Positions 39,056-51,881 of a stretch of DNA of 64,000 nt are shown piece after piece. Within the stretch, counting starts at the first letter, position 1; each line of letters begins with the position of its first letter. The stretch covers positions 754,802 through 818,801 of the forward strand of contig PSQN01000007.1 in the NCBI GenBank assembly GCA_002989075.1, given 5' to 3'. Source of the stretch: Arthonia radiata. Taxonomy: Eukaryota > Ascomycota > Arthoniomycetes > Arthoniales > Arthoniaceae. The translations under genes and the position numbers were made by a program. The notes beneath the pieces were generated by a model. That model had not been told where the DNA came from. It was given only the letters and a program-made list of their open reading frames with translations, and made no database searches.

Positions 39056-40442
39056 AGTAGCTACTATATTAGTTCTAATCTAATCTTGATACAAAAAGAT
39101 AAACTAATAATAGTATAAATATAATACTAAAAGTTCTATTCAATAGTAAATACAAAAAGAATTAGATGTAGAATAAGAATAAAAAGTTAGAAAATATGTA
39201 TATATATATTGATAGAATCTAAATTTTCTAATTAATATACTAAACTACAATAGAATAGCTAGGAGTAGTAGTATAGTTTAAATATACTATTTAACTATTA
39301 AAAATTAAGTTAGAAATTGAGTTAGAATATCAAGAGCTAGACGACCTAAGACTATTTAATAATAGTATAGGTAGTACTTATAGACTACTATTGTAGTATA
39401 TACTATACGTATTAAGCTTATAAGAGTAGCTTAATAGAATCTACTATATAGATAAAGATTAGAAAAGTTATATTAACAGAAAGTTAAAAACTTCTTAAAA
39501 AGATTTAAAAAGATAATTTTAGCTAGTATAGTAGTTTAGACTCTTTAGAGTAGTACTATAAAGATTACACTCTCTAGTATATAGGCTATACTTTAAGTAT
39601 AAAAAATAGTCTTAAAAATAAGCTAAAGTCTTATATTAAAACTTTTTTATTAAGTTCTTAAATATACTACTAAGTATAGAGATTAAATAAAGTAAAGAGA
39701 TAGTAAATATATAGTCTTATAGAGAGCTACTAAGTAGAACTCTCTGAAGATAGTATACCTTATATAAATTATATAGATAAAATAGCTTTACTTAATACTA
39801 AAATTAGCTAGCCTCTAAAAAAAGTAAAAATAATATATATAAAAGTATAAAAATATATAGCTTACTAATATTTAGTTTTCTAAATTGAGCTATATAGTAC
39901 TAAACTATTTAGAAGAGTCTTATCTTCAATATAAGACTTTATAATATTATAATATTTACCTATACAATTTAAACTAAGAAGTACTTTAAGTATAAGTAAT
40001 AGAAATACTAATAGTTAGTATACTACGTAATATACTATAAATAGTATATATAAGTATATAACATTTATAAGTATAGTATAATATATAAATTATAGTAAAA
40101 ACTACTAGATCTAGTAGTACTAAATTTATATAGCCTTCTAATTTTACTATAAGAAGATTTAAATATACTAAATATATTTTATAGTATATTTAGTATGTAC
40201 TAGTTATATAAATAAATTTTAAGAGATTTATCTTTTAAATAGAGAAATAAAAGATAATTTACTAGCTTAAACTAACTTATTAGATAGATCAAATAATCTT
40301 TATTACTTTAGTTTTAAAAAATTTCTAGCTTAAGAGCTACCCCTTTTGAATAGTTAATATATACTATAGTAATAAAAAAAAGCATAGAAGTTAATTAAAG
40401 TAAGTAATAGTAAAGTACTAGGTTATATAATAGAATCATAGT
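39056..40442. other. AT-rich RIPped sequence between R1 copies
   Basis: 1.4 kb without a protein or RNA I can identify. It is probably the remains of an older element. Confidence 0.4.
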
Positions 40443-41394
40443 AGTACTTTAGAGGCCCTCTCTGAAGTTAATTAGTATCTTAATAGTAGAAATCTAGATT
40501 ATAAAGGGTACTGAGACTATACCATTACTAGAACAGTCTTTAAGATTAGGTTTATATCTAGAAAAATATAAGGTTCTATATATACTATATATTTAGCTTC
40601 TAAATATATTTGTATAATAGTTCTAAATATAAGTATAGCTATATAATCAAATAGTATATATATAAGTTTAAAATTAAGATTATATCTAGATTATCTTCTA
40701 AGTATCTAGATTAATATATATTTAAGATTTTATTTTTACTTAAAATTTAGTAGCGGTCTTAAGATCTAGGTTTATATAATATAGGTAATAAAATAATATA
40801 ATACTAGATATAAAACTATTTTAGAAAGCTACGCTAGGCTTGTTTAACCCTATTTAAAAGAAGAAGTAGCTATCTAGTAGAAGATTACTATTTTAGTGAC
40901 TAGCAACGCTAGAAAAAATCTTTTTAGTTTTTTAGAATCTAGGCTAAAATCTAGCATAGAAAGATATTCTACTATCTAGTATAGTAACTAGCTAGCTAAT
41001 GTGGACTTAGATAGAAAAAGGTAAAGCTACAATTTTTAGACCTTACAACCGCTACTACTACTACTACTACTAGAACTAGATAGAAATTTAAATCTTAACT
41101 AGAGTTAGACTAGTCTTAGGTTATTTATTTAATATAAGGTTATAATATAGCTATAATATAGTAGTAAAACTAGATTAGATCTTATTTCTACTATAATTAT
41201 AATAATAATAACTATTATAACTAGATTATTAGTAAAAAATAGTACTTTAGTAGGAGTAGCGGTCGCAAGATTTAAATGTATAGGTATTCTTTACTATGGT
41301 ATTATCTAATCTTAAAACTATTTTATATCTATTTTAGTATAGTATTATAATAATATTATATTTAGATAACCTATAGAATAGGCTATAGGGTATA
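40443..41394 (+). repeat. Repeat R1, copy 3
   Basis: About 0.95 kb from AGTACTTTAGAGGCCCTCT to GGCTATAGGGTATA. Its internal inverted-repeat segment at 41038-41273 is the least mutated of the three (GACCTTACAACCGCTAC / GTAGCGGTCGCAAGATTT). Confidence 0.6.
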
Positions 41395-42661
41395 AATAGA
41401 AGAGCTATATATAAAAATTTTAATTTACTTTTAGAATAGTCTTATTATTATACTCTAAAAGCTAAAATAGAATAGTTCTACTAGCTTAATCTACTATATA
41501 AAGCTATATAAATTAAAGTTTAGCTCTAGCTTTTTAATAAAGATAGTTTTTTAGTTAGCTAAGAACTAGTAGAGAATAGTACTCTCTATTATTAATTTAG
41601 ACTATATATAGCTTAGCTTATCTATAGTACTAATATAAAGTTAATTAGTATTATTAATAATTATAATTTAAAAAGTAGTAGTAATACTCTTACTATAAAG
41701 ACTACTATTTATAATACTCTTTAGAGTAGGTACTATAGATAAATGTATATTACTAAAAGATTTAATCTTTATAATTTAATATAAAGAAACTCTATAGTAG
41801 CTAATAATTAAATTATTTAAATTTTATAAAAGTTATATACTAACTTTTAGTTTTATCTACTTATTCTCAAAGTAGTTATAAATTTTATTTATTACTAAGT
41901 ATATTTAAGTAACTTTTCTTTAATAGCTTATAATTAAAATAGACTCTTACTTAAACTATATTTATATTAAGTTATACTTAATAGAGACATTTAATAAATA
42001 AGATTATTACTAGATATTAACTAGCTAGTAAGCTAGCCTAAGTTATAAAGCTTTTACAATACTATATATCTTATTTAGATGACCTATAGCCTTACGTATA
42101 TAGTTCTATAGCCTATACTTTATAATACCTTTTACTCTATCAAAAAAGTATAAATAGTAGGATTTCTAAGGCTTTTTTATTTATACTTAATTTTTACTAT
42201 AGCCTATACTACTTTAATAATTTATAGAGTAGAAAAAACTCTATGTTTTATTATCTATATACGTGTACATTAAGAAGAGAATACAAATTAAATTTAAAAT
42301 CTATAGTATATCTAAACAAATACTACTAGGCAATCTTTTTTACTATCTAAGCTTTAATAACTTTAACTAACAATTAGAACATAGTATATATAGCTAGCTA
42401 TTAATATATTTAATAAAATTAGTTTAAAAACTAAATAACTTATAATAGTATAGTATTGAATTTTTTCTTAAAGCTCTTTATCTTTGTTTAATAGCTCTTT
42501 TACTAAAATACTATTAGTTAGTATATTTAAGTTAAAAAGTAGAACTAAACTAGTGTTCTAAAGTAAGTTAGCTTTTAGAAAGTATTTAGTGGATAAAAAA
42601 TTTTTTTTTTATAAATCCTACTTTTATACTAAAATATAAGTTTCAATATTAATAAGATTTT
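41395..42661. other. AT-rich RIPped sequence, unidentified
   Basis: No protein, RNA gene or clear repeat identified. Confidence 0.4.
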
Positions 42662-42985
42662 CCTCTATTACTATATATAGCACAGCTCTAGTTATATAGA
42701 GTACTTTTAGTAGCTAATTTATAAGCTATATTAGTAGTATCTAAGGCTCTATATACTATAATTATCTATTAAGTAAGTATTATAAATATAATATTCTATT
42801 CTAATTAACGTCTATTAGACTCTGTATTCTATATACACTAAAATTAAAAAGTTTAAGAAAATAATAGCTTTAATTAAAGGTTATTAAAGTAAATAAATAA
42901 GCTCTATATTATAGGATATCTATAAGACGCTCCTCTATTCTCTAGGTTTTCTAGATATAGAGAATTATCTATACTAAAGTACTAG
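42662..42985 (+). repeat. Repeat R2, copy 2
   Basis: Direct-orientation copy of 11405-11738, sharing GTTATATAGAGTACTTTTAG and, further on, AAGACGC-CCTCT..CTAGATATAGAG. This copy lacks an adjoining R1. Confidence 0.5.
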
Positions 42986-44582
42986 TATCTAATAATTACT
43001 ACCTACTTACTATTCTTCTAGCCTCTAGTCCTCTATATTTACATAGTAGGCTAAGATTAGAGAGCTAATAAAGTAATCTATACTAACTTGTTAGTATAGA
43101 ACTAAGAGTCTAGTAAGCTAGTATATAGCCTTATACTAGACTAGTAAACTAGAAAGAGGATTACTATATAAGAAAAACTAATATATATCTTATATATATA
43201 TAGCTATATTCTATAAGGTATAAATATAGATATTATTAGATATAATTCTAGTATTAATATTCTATTCTATCTATAAGAATAAGTTTAGTAGAATCTAAAT
43301 AACTACTATTTTACTAGATTTACTCTTATAAATCTTTATAAGAGAGGTTTACTACTTTATAGTAGCTATAGCTACTATAGTTAGTCTTTACTAGTCTCTT
43401 CTATATTATAGATTTATCTAAATATAGAGAAGATTAGTTACTCTATATATGATAGGCTAGCTAGTCTCTAGTCTATAGTACTTAGACTCTAAGAGTTTTA
43501 TTATAGATATAGACTTCTAGTTTAGTTACTAAAGAATTATATTTATAATAGTATTAACTTATTTAAATAAAGTAAATAATAGCTAAGCATCTTAGTAATA
43601 TAAGGCTCTTATATATCTTATAGTATACTCTAGATAGAATAAATAAAAGTCTTTATTTTAAGAGATATTATATACATATATAGTATAGTATCTATTATTA
43701 AGCTTACAAAGTTAAGAAGGGCTATAAGTATTAATACTAGTAGTAGTAATACTTATCTTTATTAATATATAGTAATACTATATAAATAGTTTATAGTATA
43801 TAATATTATATAAGCTTCTTATTAAGTACTAACTAAAATTAAGTAAGAATTCTAGCTCTAAGTATAAGCCTTACTATATTATATATATATTAGAAAGAAG
43901 TAAATTACTAATAGTAGTTAAACTATAATCTTATTAAGAAAGTTATATTAAAGTTCTATTAAGTTTAAATAGTGTTAAATAATATATATAACTATTTACT
44001 AGCTATATAAATAAGAATAGTCTATAGTTAGTATATCTTTTACTTATTTATATAGATAAATATAAAGTTTAATCTTTTCTATAATAAACTAAGTTATTAT
44101 AGAAATAGCTATTTATTTTTATTCTTATAGAGCTTTGTAGTAGTATTTAGCTTAGAAAATAGCTTCTATATCTATATACTATAGAGACTCTATACCTAGT
44201 AATCTATTAAGTACTATCTAAGCCTTATCTTAAGTATTACTATATAAGCTATAGCTATAGTAATCTTAGATTAGTTTACTATTAGTAGAAGTATCTTTTT
44301 AATACTATTCTATCTAGTAGCTATTTTTACTACTCTATCTATAGTCTTATTACTAGGAACCCTATAGTATACTAGTATCTATTATATATAAAATAAGTTA
44401 GATCTCTTACTCTTACTATATTATATTTTTTATATTTTTATTTAATATATTACTAAACTTTAATTATAATAATCTACTTAGAGGCCTTACTAAGCTTCTT
44501 TATTATATAAATAGCTATTTAGTTATCTATAAAGATCTAAATTTCTATAGTATCTATTATTATATTTTCTAATACTATTTCT
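42986..44582. other. AT-rich RIPped sequence, left of Gypsy G1
   Basis: Unidentified. The clean target duplication around G1 means this region and 51882 onward were contiguous before G1 inserted, so it may belong to the same older element as the right side. Confidence 0.4.
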
Positions 44583-44587
44583 ACTAC
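44583..44587. repeat. Target-site duplication of Gypsy G1 (left)
   Basis: ACTAC, repeated at 51877-51881 directly outside the other LTR. Confidence 0.85.
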
Positions 44588-45037
44588 TGTAACGCCGGTC
44601 GCTGGGAGAACCGAACTAAGGCTCACTTGCCTTGTATGCTTGTCGACCTTAGTGGTAGGTGTCTCGTGTGCTAGAGACTAAAAGGCAGGAGAGGCGAGAC
44701 AGATTATAGAGAGTAAGAGGAGCTTAACTAAAGTAAATAGAAGGTAAAGCACGTTACTTAAATATAGTTAAGAAACTTATATTTAGATATTAAGTTAATA
44801 GACTAAAGTTTATTCTAAGGTCGGCTATTAGTCTAGCTATATAGTCTAAGGTATAAAGGTATGTCTCTCTGTATTCGACGGTCCCGACACTTCCTTTGTT
44901 GCGTAGTTGGGATCCTATTGCGATATAGCGACGTTGCCGACGTCGCTATATTAGGGTCGTCGGGTATACTGTATAATGCTTTAATAAGGCTGGCTGCGCT
45001 TAGCCTTGTACTAGCCTAATGTAGTAAGATCGTAACA
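44588..45037 (-). repeat. 3' LTR of Gypsy G1
   Basis: 450 bp; on the plus strand it runs from TGTAACGCCGG to GATCGTAACA. A near-perfect 11-bp-arm hairpin (ATATAGCGACG / CGTCGCTATAT) lies at 44923-44951. On the minus strand the tract AAAGAGGGGACC shortly before this LTR is the likely polypurine tract. Confidence 0.92.
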
Positions 45038-45132
45038 CAAGGTCCCCTCTTTAAGGCTAGTCGTCCTTAACGGCTCTAGAGACATTAAAACCTCGTTGCC
45101 CCCCTGTAGTAGATCTAATTCTATAAGTCGTT

Positions 45133-45790
45133 ATACCTAAAGTTAAGAAAGTCTTTAACGCTAACAAAGCGCTCGAGATTAATACTGTCCTTGCTAAAGT
45201 CTGTGGTCGAGAGATGCCTCCGTGTTCCCGTTGCTCTTACCTAGGTAAGAAGTGTGTCCTAAAGTTTGGGAAGGCATTGTATTTTATATATACTCGCGAC
45301 AAGAAGTTGTATAACGTTCGTCCGTCGTTAAAGGATAGTTAGTTCTTATCTTACGTTTATTGTTCGTATTAATTTAACTTATTTTTAGCTCAGAGTATTT
45401 GTTCTTAGTACTTATAAGTGTTGGATGCCCTCTAGGGGCAACGCAAGCGTCTAGCGGAAGAGAAGGAAGTCGTTCGTACGGCGAAAAGGTAGCGCAAAGT
45501 TATTAAAGCGGCGGTTATAGATTCGAAGAAGGAGCTTAAAAGGTTACGCGTCTAGGCGCAGAACAAAATAAATTAGAATAATACATTGTTCGAGGAAGAA
45601 TAGCTAGCGACTATGTTTAGTAGTAATATTGTAGATATACTAAGTAGCTTAAGTATAGATTTTCGTAACGATCCGTTCCTAGAGTTAGGTAGTAGGCCAC
45701 TAACATAGTAGGCTGGTTCGTTTATAAATAACCTAGGTGCCGGTAAGGCACATTAGATAGTAAATTAGGGTGTTAGTACTATTACAACCG
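45133..45790 (+). pseudogene. Antisense accessory frame of Gypsy G1 with a cysteine cluster
   Basis: Lies between the chromodomain end of pol (minus strand) and the 3' LTR, reading on the plus strand, i.e. antisense to gag-pol. The frame, broken by RIP-type stops, runs from an ATA (likely mutated ATG) at 45133 through KALEINTVLAKVCGREMPP and CSRCSYLGKKCVLKFGK, a C-x2-C-x6-C spacing like half of a fungal Zn2Cys6 cluster. It continues with ALYFIYTRDKKLYN, then a Lys/Arg/Glu-rich, probably helical stretch (RLAEEKEVVRTAKR, AAVIDSKKELKRLRV) and an acidic tail. The same frame is seen in the second G1 copy at 62540-62959. I do not recognise the protein; nucleic-acid binding is a guess from the Cys cluster and basic charge. 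Confidence 0.55.
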
Positions 45791-48700
45791 ATTAATATTC
45801 TAGTTCCAATATCGTCGAATAGTGTCTTTATAGTTAGTCAGGTTTCGTTCTAATTCCCATTGATTTTTGTATTCGAGATATCCTTTCTACTTTATGAGAT
45901 ACTGTCGTTTGCTTCGGTATTGTCTATAAGCTCGAATCGTTTTAACCTTATACTTGGGTTCTTAATTGTCAGAAAGGATTTCTAAGTTAGGTCGTTCTGC
46001 TTCTCGGAAGTAGACTGGTTCTAATAGCGCTACGTAGAATATAGGGTGTATTCTTATTGTCTTTAGAAGTTTAAGTTTAAATGTTACGGGTCTCAATTAC
46101 TATAAGATTTTGAACGGTTCTGTCTTAGTATAGTCGAGTTTTTTGCTTAGTCTAATAGTTTTTAAGTTTCTTATAAGTAAGTAAGCTCTTTCCCCCTCTT
46201 TTATGCTTGTGTCCGGGGTCGTTCTTAACTTGTTATACTATTTTCTTGTTCGTTCTGTAATAAACTCGCTGTTAGACTTTAACTGCTGGTACAGGTATTT
46301 TATGTTTGTAGCTATTCGTGTAGCTAATTCGTTCTCTGTAGTATTTTATAGTTGTCTTCTTTAAAGAGAGTAATAGCCGTATAAGGCGTAAAACGGTGTC
46401 GTTTTAGTCGTATCGTTTTTTATATCGTTGTGCGCTACTTGCGCTACTAGCAGTAATTGTACCTAGTCGTTCTGCTGGTAGTTAATGTATGCCCGGAGAT
46501 ACTGTTCTAGTGTTTAATTTGTTCGTTCTATCTGTCCGTCTATTTATAGATAGAACGACGTTAATATCTTTTGCTTTGTCTCTAGCTGTTGTATTAGGGA
46601 TATCTAAAACCGTAAGACAAATTTCCGATCTCTGTCCGAGACAATCTTTTGTGGTTAACTATAGTTTGCTAGGATAATTCGAAGAAAGGTATATACTAAC
46701 TGTTCTAAGTTGCTAGCTTCCTTGTAAGGTACGAAGTACGTGTACTTTATTAGTTTGTCGCATATAACCAGAATAGCGTCGTAAGCTACTCCTATAAGCG
46801 GATCTTTGGAGATTAGTAACTTAGTAATAAAGTCTAGTAAGACTGTATACTATAGTCTCTTAGGTATTTCGAGTAGTTGTAGTTTACCGTATAGTAAATA
46901 CCTCGGGTGCTTAGTTCTTGCGTATATATCGCATTCTCGGATATAATTCTCGACGTAGTGTCGGATTCTCGGGATGTAGTAGGTTCTTATAATCTTTTCT
47001 ATGGTATTATCGATGCCTTTATGTTCTTTAGTTAGGTTATCGTAAAAGTTACTAATAATGTTTCGGATTAGATTCCTTGGGACGTAGATTTTGTCTTAGA
47101 ATTCGTAATATCCCTTGTTATTCTTAGTTAATCCTAGGTGTCGTTTCTCGTTTTCTTGGTAGGTTTCAGGGTCGTTTAGGATATCTGGGATTTAGCTGTC
47201 TGGTTCAATAACAAACTCGGTTGTTATAGCCAATTGATTGTATCTAATCTCGTTATTGTATTCTTAGAATATTGTATGCTCGACGTGTTCCTTGTTATTA
47301 AGGTAATCTAGTCGTCGGCTTAGAGCGTCGGCTCTGTTGTTCTCGGAACCCTTCTTGTAGGTAATAATAAAGTCGTATAGAGCTATAGTTTTTAACTATC
47401 TAACTTGTCTGCGGTTAAGTTTCTTTGTTATTATAAAATAAGTTAGGTTTTTATAGTCTATGTATACTATAATCGTATAGTTTGCTTCTTTTAGGTAAGC
47501 TCGCTATATTTCGAATGCTGCTATAATAGCTAAAAGCTCTTTATTGTAAATGTCGTAGTTCTGTTCTATAGGTAACATTTTTCTTAAGTAGAAAGCTACT
47601 GGTCTAAGCTTTCCTTCCTTATTGTTTTAACTTATACATACTCTAATCGCATAGTCTAACGCGTCTGTTTCTATAATAATCGGTAGGTTAGGGTCGAATA
47701 TTGCTAGTACAGGCCCGATCTTAAAAGCTTCCTTAAGCTCTTTGAATACTAATTGTTCTTTTTGCGTCTAGAAGAATCCTATCGATTGTTTCGTCTGTTA
47801 AGACAGCGGTGCTGTAATTCGGCTAAAATTGGATATCTATTGCCTGTAATAGTTAGCAAAGCTAAGAAACTGTTGTAATTGTTTTATATTCTTTAATGTA
47901 AGCCAGATTAGGACGGATTAAATCTTTGAATCTTCTATTTAGAGACTATGCTCGGTAATTATAAATCTAAGAAATTCGACGGATTGTTGATAGAACTAGA
48001 TTTTCTTAATATTAATTTGTAAATCGGTACGCGCCAATCTTTCTAATACCTTCTTAATATATTCCTTATATTCTTCTAGTATACAGCTATATACTAGGAT
48101 ATCGTCTAGATAAGCAGTTATAAATATGTTTAGGTAATCGTTAAGTATATTATTAATTAGTTTCTAAAATAATGCTAGTGCGTTTATTAGCCCGAAGGGT
48201 ATAACGTAATACTCAAAAAGTCCGTATCTAGTATAGAAGGCTGTTTTCTATTCTTTACCTTTCTTTATATAGATTAGGTTGTAAGCCTCTTGTAGGTTAA
48301 ACTTAGTAAACTATTGCACGTTATATAATCGGTCTGTTATTTCGTTAATGTATAGTAAAGGGTATCGGTTTTTAATAGTTACTCCGTTTAATTGTCTGTA
48401 ATCTACGTAGAGTCGTAGTTTACTATTCTTTTTTGGTACAAAGAGTATCGGGTATCCGGCTAGTAATGTTAACTTTCAGATAAATCCTTTCTTAAGATTC
48501 TTATAAAAATAGTCGCAGAGTGCTTAATTTTCTGCTTCTAATAGGGAGTATATTAGACCGAATATTAGCGTTTTGCCTTCTTATAAAGGTATTGTGTAAT
48601 CCTACGGTTTGTATTCTAGGAGAGCTGAGTCCGGCTTAGCTTCTTTAAACAGGTATCGGAATTAATTGTATTTCTCGGGTATCTTAGTAATTAACTGAGT

Positions 48701-51384
48701 ACTTGTCGTTGTGTAGAATCGTTAGCGTACAGTCGTCTCTTATTTATACTTGCGTGTAGCTAGCTATAGATAAGATACTACGTTAGACTCCTTTCGTAGG
48801 ATGTCTGAATGTCGGAGTATAGTAGTACTGACCCGCGTAAGTTTCTTATCGCGCTCCTTATTCTTAATACTAAAAATAGCTTGTAGAGTATTTATTCCGT
48901 AAAACGACTCTTGTCTAAAGTGCTTGTACCTAGTAAAGAGGAGTTTCTTAGTTCTTTAATTTACTTCTAGGTTATATTGTTGTAACTAAGGTATATCTAG
49001 TATAGCGTAGTACTAATTAATATCTACGATATTATAAGTAATTTCTTCTTAATAGTTCTTAATTATTATACCTATTAACGAAGTCTTGTAGTTAACTCTT
49101 CTCTCTACCCCTTAAAATTTAAATAGTATGTAGGGTAATTTCTTCTTTTATATTTGTATCTAGCACTCCTTAACGCAGCGTATTGAGATAAAGTTGCCTG
49201 TTACGCCTAAATCGATCATAATTTTAATGTTTCTATAGTTTATTGTTACTCAAGTGTGCAGATATATTCTATAGGCAGCCGAGCTCGCGTAGAGCTAGAC
49301 TTTTAAAGGGTCTAACCGTTGAACGGGCCGGTACTACTGCCCTCGAAGCAGTCGGCCTAGTCTTTTTTCTGTTAATCGTATACGTTCTAGAGTATTTTAG
49401 GTACTAAAACCTATTGTCGGTTAATTTGCTGTAAGAATTTCTGTATAAGGTGTTCTAGTACTACTCTTATTATAACGTCTAGTTTGTTATTTACAATCTC
49501 TGCTTTAATTATACAACTATTACTAGTTAAGACTCGTCGTATCTATAGGTTGTATATTGTTAGTCGAAGATATTAGTACTAACTATACAATTCTAGACTC
49601 CTAATAAGGTAGTTTACTAGTTGTCGTAAGCGTAAGTAAATATATCCCGGAATATCGTTAATATCTCTATTAGCGCTTAACTTCCCATCGTAGAAGGTTA
49701 ACTAACAAAGTCTCTATATTATTCCTTCCCAACGGATTAGAGTTTGCTCTTCCTAGTTAGTGTTGTTCTCGAGCGAGGATTCTGTACTATTAGAATCTAT
49801 ATTTTTGTCTTTAAGTCGTTGTCTTACCTATAACACATCGTAGCTGCTATCTTGCTTAGCTTCTACGGTCTGTTCTTCCTTAGATTCCCCTTAGGTTTCT
49901 AGATAAGGTAACCTAGGTCGTCCTCGAGTGAGGCCTAGTTCTTATATTGAACCTTGTTTTAGAGATATTAGTTTCTTTAGCTACCATTCTAACCCTAGTT
50001 TGTTAGATTCGTAGGTCGTATAATTATCGTTGTAGCACGCGGTCTAGAATAGTGTTTTATATAGTATAACGGTACTCTGTATCTAATACCTCGGAATAGT
50101 GCGGTTAATGTTGTTCTAGTCCTGTAGGTTTTGTTGTTCCTGTTTTATTTGTCGTTCCTTTGTTTCTTCCTATAACTCAATGTCTGTATCCTAGTTTTTG
50201 TGTAAGTTAAACAAATTCTACTCGTAGTGCTTCTCGTTAGATAAAACCTAGTAAGTGTTTTCCTAGTTACAGAAGGTATTCTAGTAGATATCCTTCTGCT
50301 CCTTGGTTAGTTTAGTAACGTACTTATACTAGTTTTAGATAGTCCTTTGTAGAAGACCTAATTCTTAGAGAAGACAACTCTCGGTCGGATCCTTCTACCA
50401 GCGGTCGGAGAAGGCTGCTAGTAGTTCTATTGCCTTATCGCGACCGTTGTTCTCTTTTGTCTAGGTAGTTATATTAAACTATTATCGTAGAAGACAGGGT
50501 TTCTAAGATTAATTATTGTGTCCGTTTCTACCGGTACTGTTAAACTGTTGTTTCTTGGAACAGCATTCTTTAACTTAATGCCCTAGCTTTCCGCAATACA
50601 AGTATAGCTTGTTCTTTATTTAGTATTCTCTTTCTTAATTGTTTAGTTTCCCTCGAAGCTTTATAAAATCTAACTTTATTGGATTGCCTCGGTCTTATTG
50701 TAAGTTTGCTCGATTCTTTGCTCTATAGAACCTATTAGTAGAATTACCCTTCTTTTCTATTTATCTTTTAAAGTTGCTGTCGTCGATCTTCTTTGCTCGT
50801 TGTATAAAGTTGTCGAGATTATTAAACTTCTCTTTACGAATATAAATTATTTTCTTAATATAATCCTTAAGTCCTTCGTAAAAGGTCTTAATAAGGGGTT
50901 TCTCGTTCTATCCTGTTTAATTAGCATACTGTATAAATTCGGCGGTATACCTGCTTGCTGGTCCTATTTGTTTAAGGTTCCTAAGCTTTCTAGTAGCGAC
51001 GCGTTCAGCGTCGGTCTGTCTAAAGATTTCGCGAAGCTTCTTCTAAAAGAAGACAAAGCTAGCGAAGAACTCGTCGGTATCCTCGCGCCTGCTCTTTATC
51101 GGGGTAAATAAGAAATCGTCGAGGTAGTACTCAACCTACTTATAGGCATCTCTATCTATATAAGAGGTAGCGAATAAAACTATAGTAATATCGTTCGGGA
51201 ACTAGTCTTTATAAGTTCTAAAGTATACGGCTAGGCGTATTAAGAATAAAGTAACTTTAGAACGTTTATCTAAGAAGCTTTTTCTTATCTTAGTGTTAAC
51301 GTTTAATATCTTACTTGTGCTAGCCATTCTGTTAGCCAATCTATCCGCAGCGTTGCGGCTGTTGGGTACCAAAGTAGTAGACAT
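45790..51384 (-). pseudogene. gag-pol of Gypsy G1, RIP-inactivated
   Basis: Starts at an ATG at 51384 (MSTTLVPNSRNAADRLANRM), with 60 codons intact before the first stop. A second long open gag stretch lies on the minus strand at about 51110-50800. CCHC zinc knuckle at about 50564-50606 (LYCGKLGH.VKEC, first Cys mutated to Tyr). Reverse transcriptase at about 48458-48373 ([29 protein letters not shown] in two halves) with AYLDDILVYS at about 48115-48080. RNase H near 47564-47508 ([17 protein letters not shown]). Integrase near 46560-46465 (DGQIERTN.TLEQYLRAYINYQQND). Chromodomain near 45960-45800 (QYLIK.KGYLEYKNQWELERNLTNY). The domain order is that of Ty3/Gypsy chromoviruses. Not functional as it stands. 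Confidence 0.9.
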
Positions 51385-51426
51385 AACTAATCTGCTTTCT
51401 CTACTTTCGTAGCGAGTCTATTAAAG
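51385..51426 (-). other. 5' leader and possible primer-binding site of Gypsy G1
   Basis: 42 bp between the 5' LTR and the gag ATG. On the minus strand TAGACTCGCTACGA begins 6 nt after the LTR. If its TAG was TGG before RIP, it would complement a tRNA 3' end in the usual way. I cannot name the tRNA. Confidence 0.35.
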
Positions 51427-51876
51427 TATAACGCTGGTCGCTGGGAGGACCAAACTAAGGCTTACTTACCTTGTGTGCTTGTCGACCTTGGTAGTAGGTA
51501 TCTCGTGTGCTAGAGACTAAAAGGCAGGAGAGGCGAGATAGATTACAGAGGGTAAGAGAGGCTTAACTAAAGTAGATAGAAGATAAAGTACGTTACTTAA
51601 ATATAGTTAAGAAACTTATATTTAAATATTAAGTTAATAGACTAAAGTCTATTCTAAGGTTAGCTATTAGTCTAGCTATATAGTCTAAGGTATAAAGGTA
51701 TGTTCCTCTGTGTCTAACGGTCCCGACACTTCCTTTGTCGCGTGGTCGGGATCCTATTGCAATATAGCGACGTTGCCGACGTCGCTATGTCGGGGTCGTC
51801 GGGTATACTATATAATGCTCTAATGAGGCTGGCTGCGCTTAGCCTTGTACTAGCCTAATGTAGTAAGATCGTAACA
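51427..51876 (-). repeat. 5' LTR of Gypsy G1
   Basis: 450 bp, same length as the other LTR. Plus-strand start TATAACGCTGG (from TGTAACGCCGG), end GATCGTAACA. It contains the same hairpin near 51766-51790. Confidence 0.92.
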
Positions 51877-51881
51877 ACTAC
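51877..51881. repeat. Target-site duplication of Gypsy G1 (right)
   Basis: ACTAC, matching 44583-44587. Confidence 0.85.

Larger units (their letters stand above)
44588..51876 (-). mobile_element. Gypsy (chromovirus) LTR retrotransposon G1, full length
   Basis: 7289 bp, minus orientation, two 450 bp LTRs, 5 bp duplication ACTAC. Order on the minus strand: gag, protease/RT/RNase H, integrase, chromodomain; then, on the opposite strand, an accessory reading frame before the 3' LTR. RIP stops are present but GC is well above the surroundings, so it is a younger insertion into an already degraded region. Confidence 0.93.

Noticed and set aside
46489-46677. 62-codon plus-strand frame in Gypsy G1
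   Set aside because: It is antisense to the integrase block on the minus strand, so it is a shadow.
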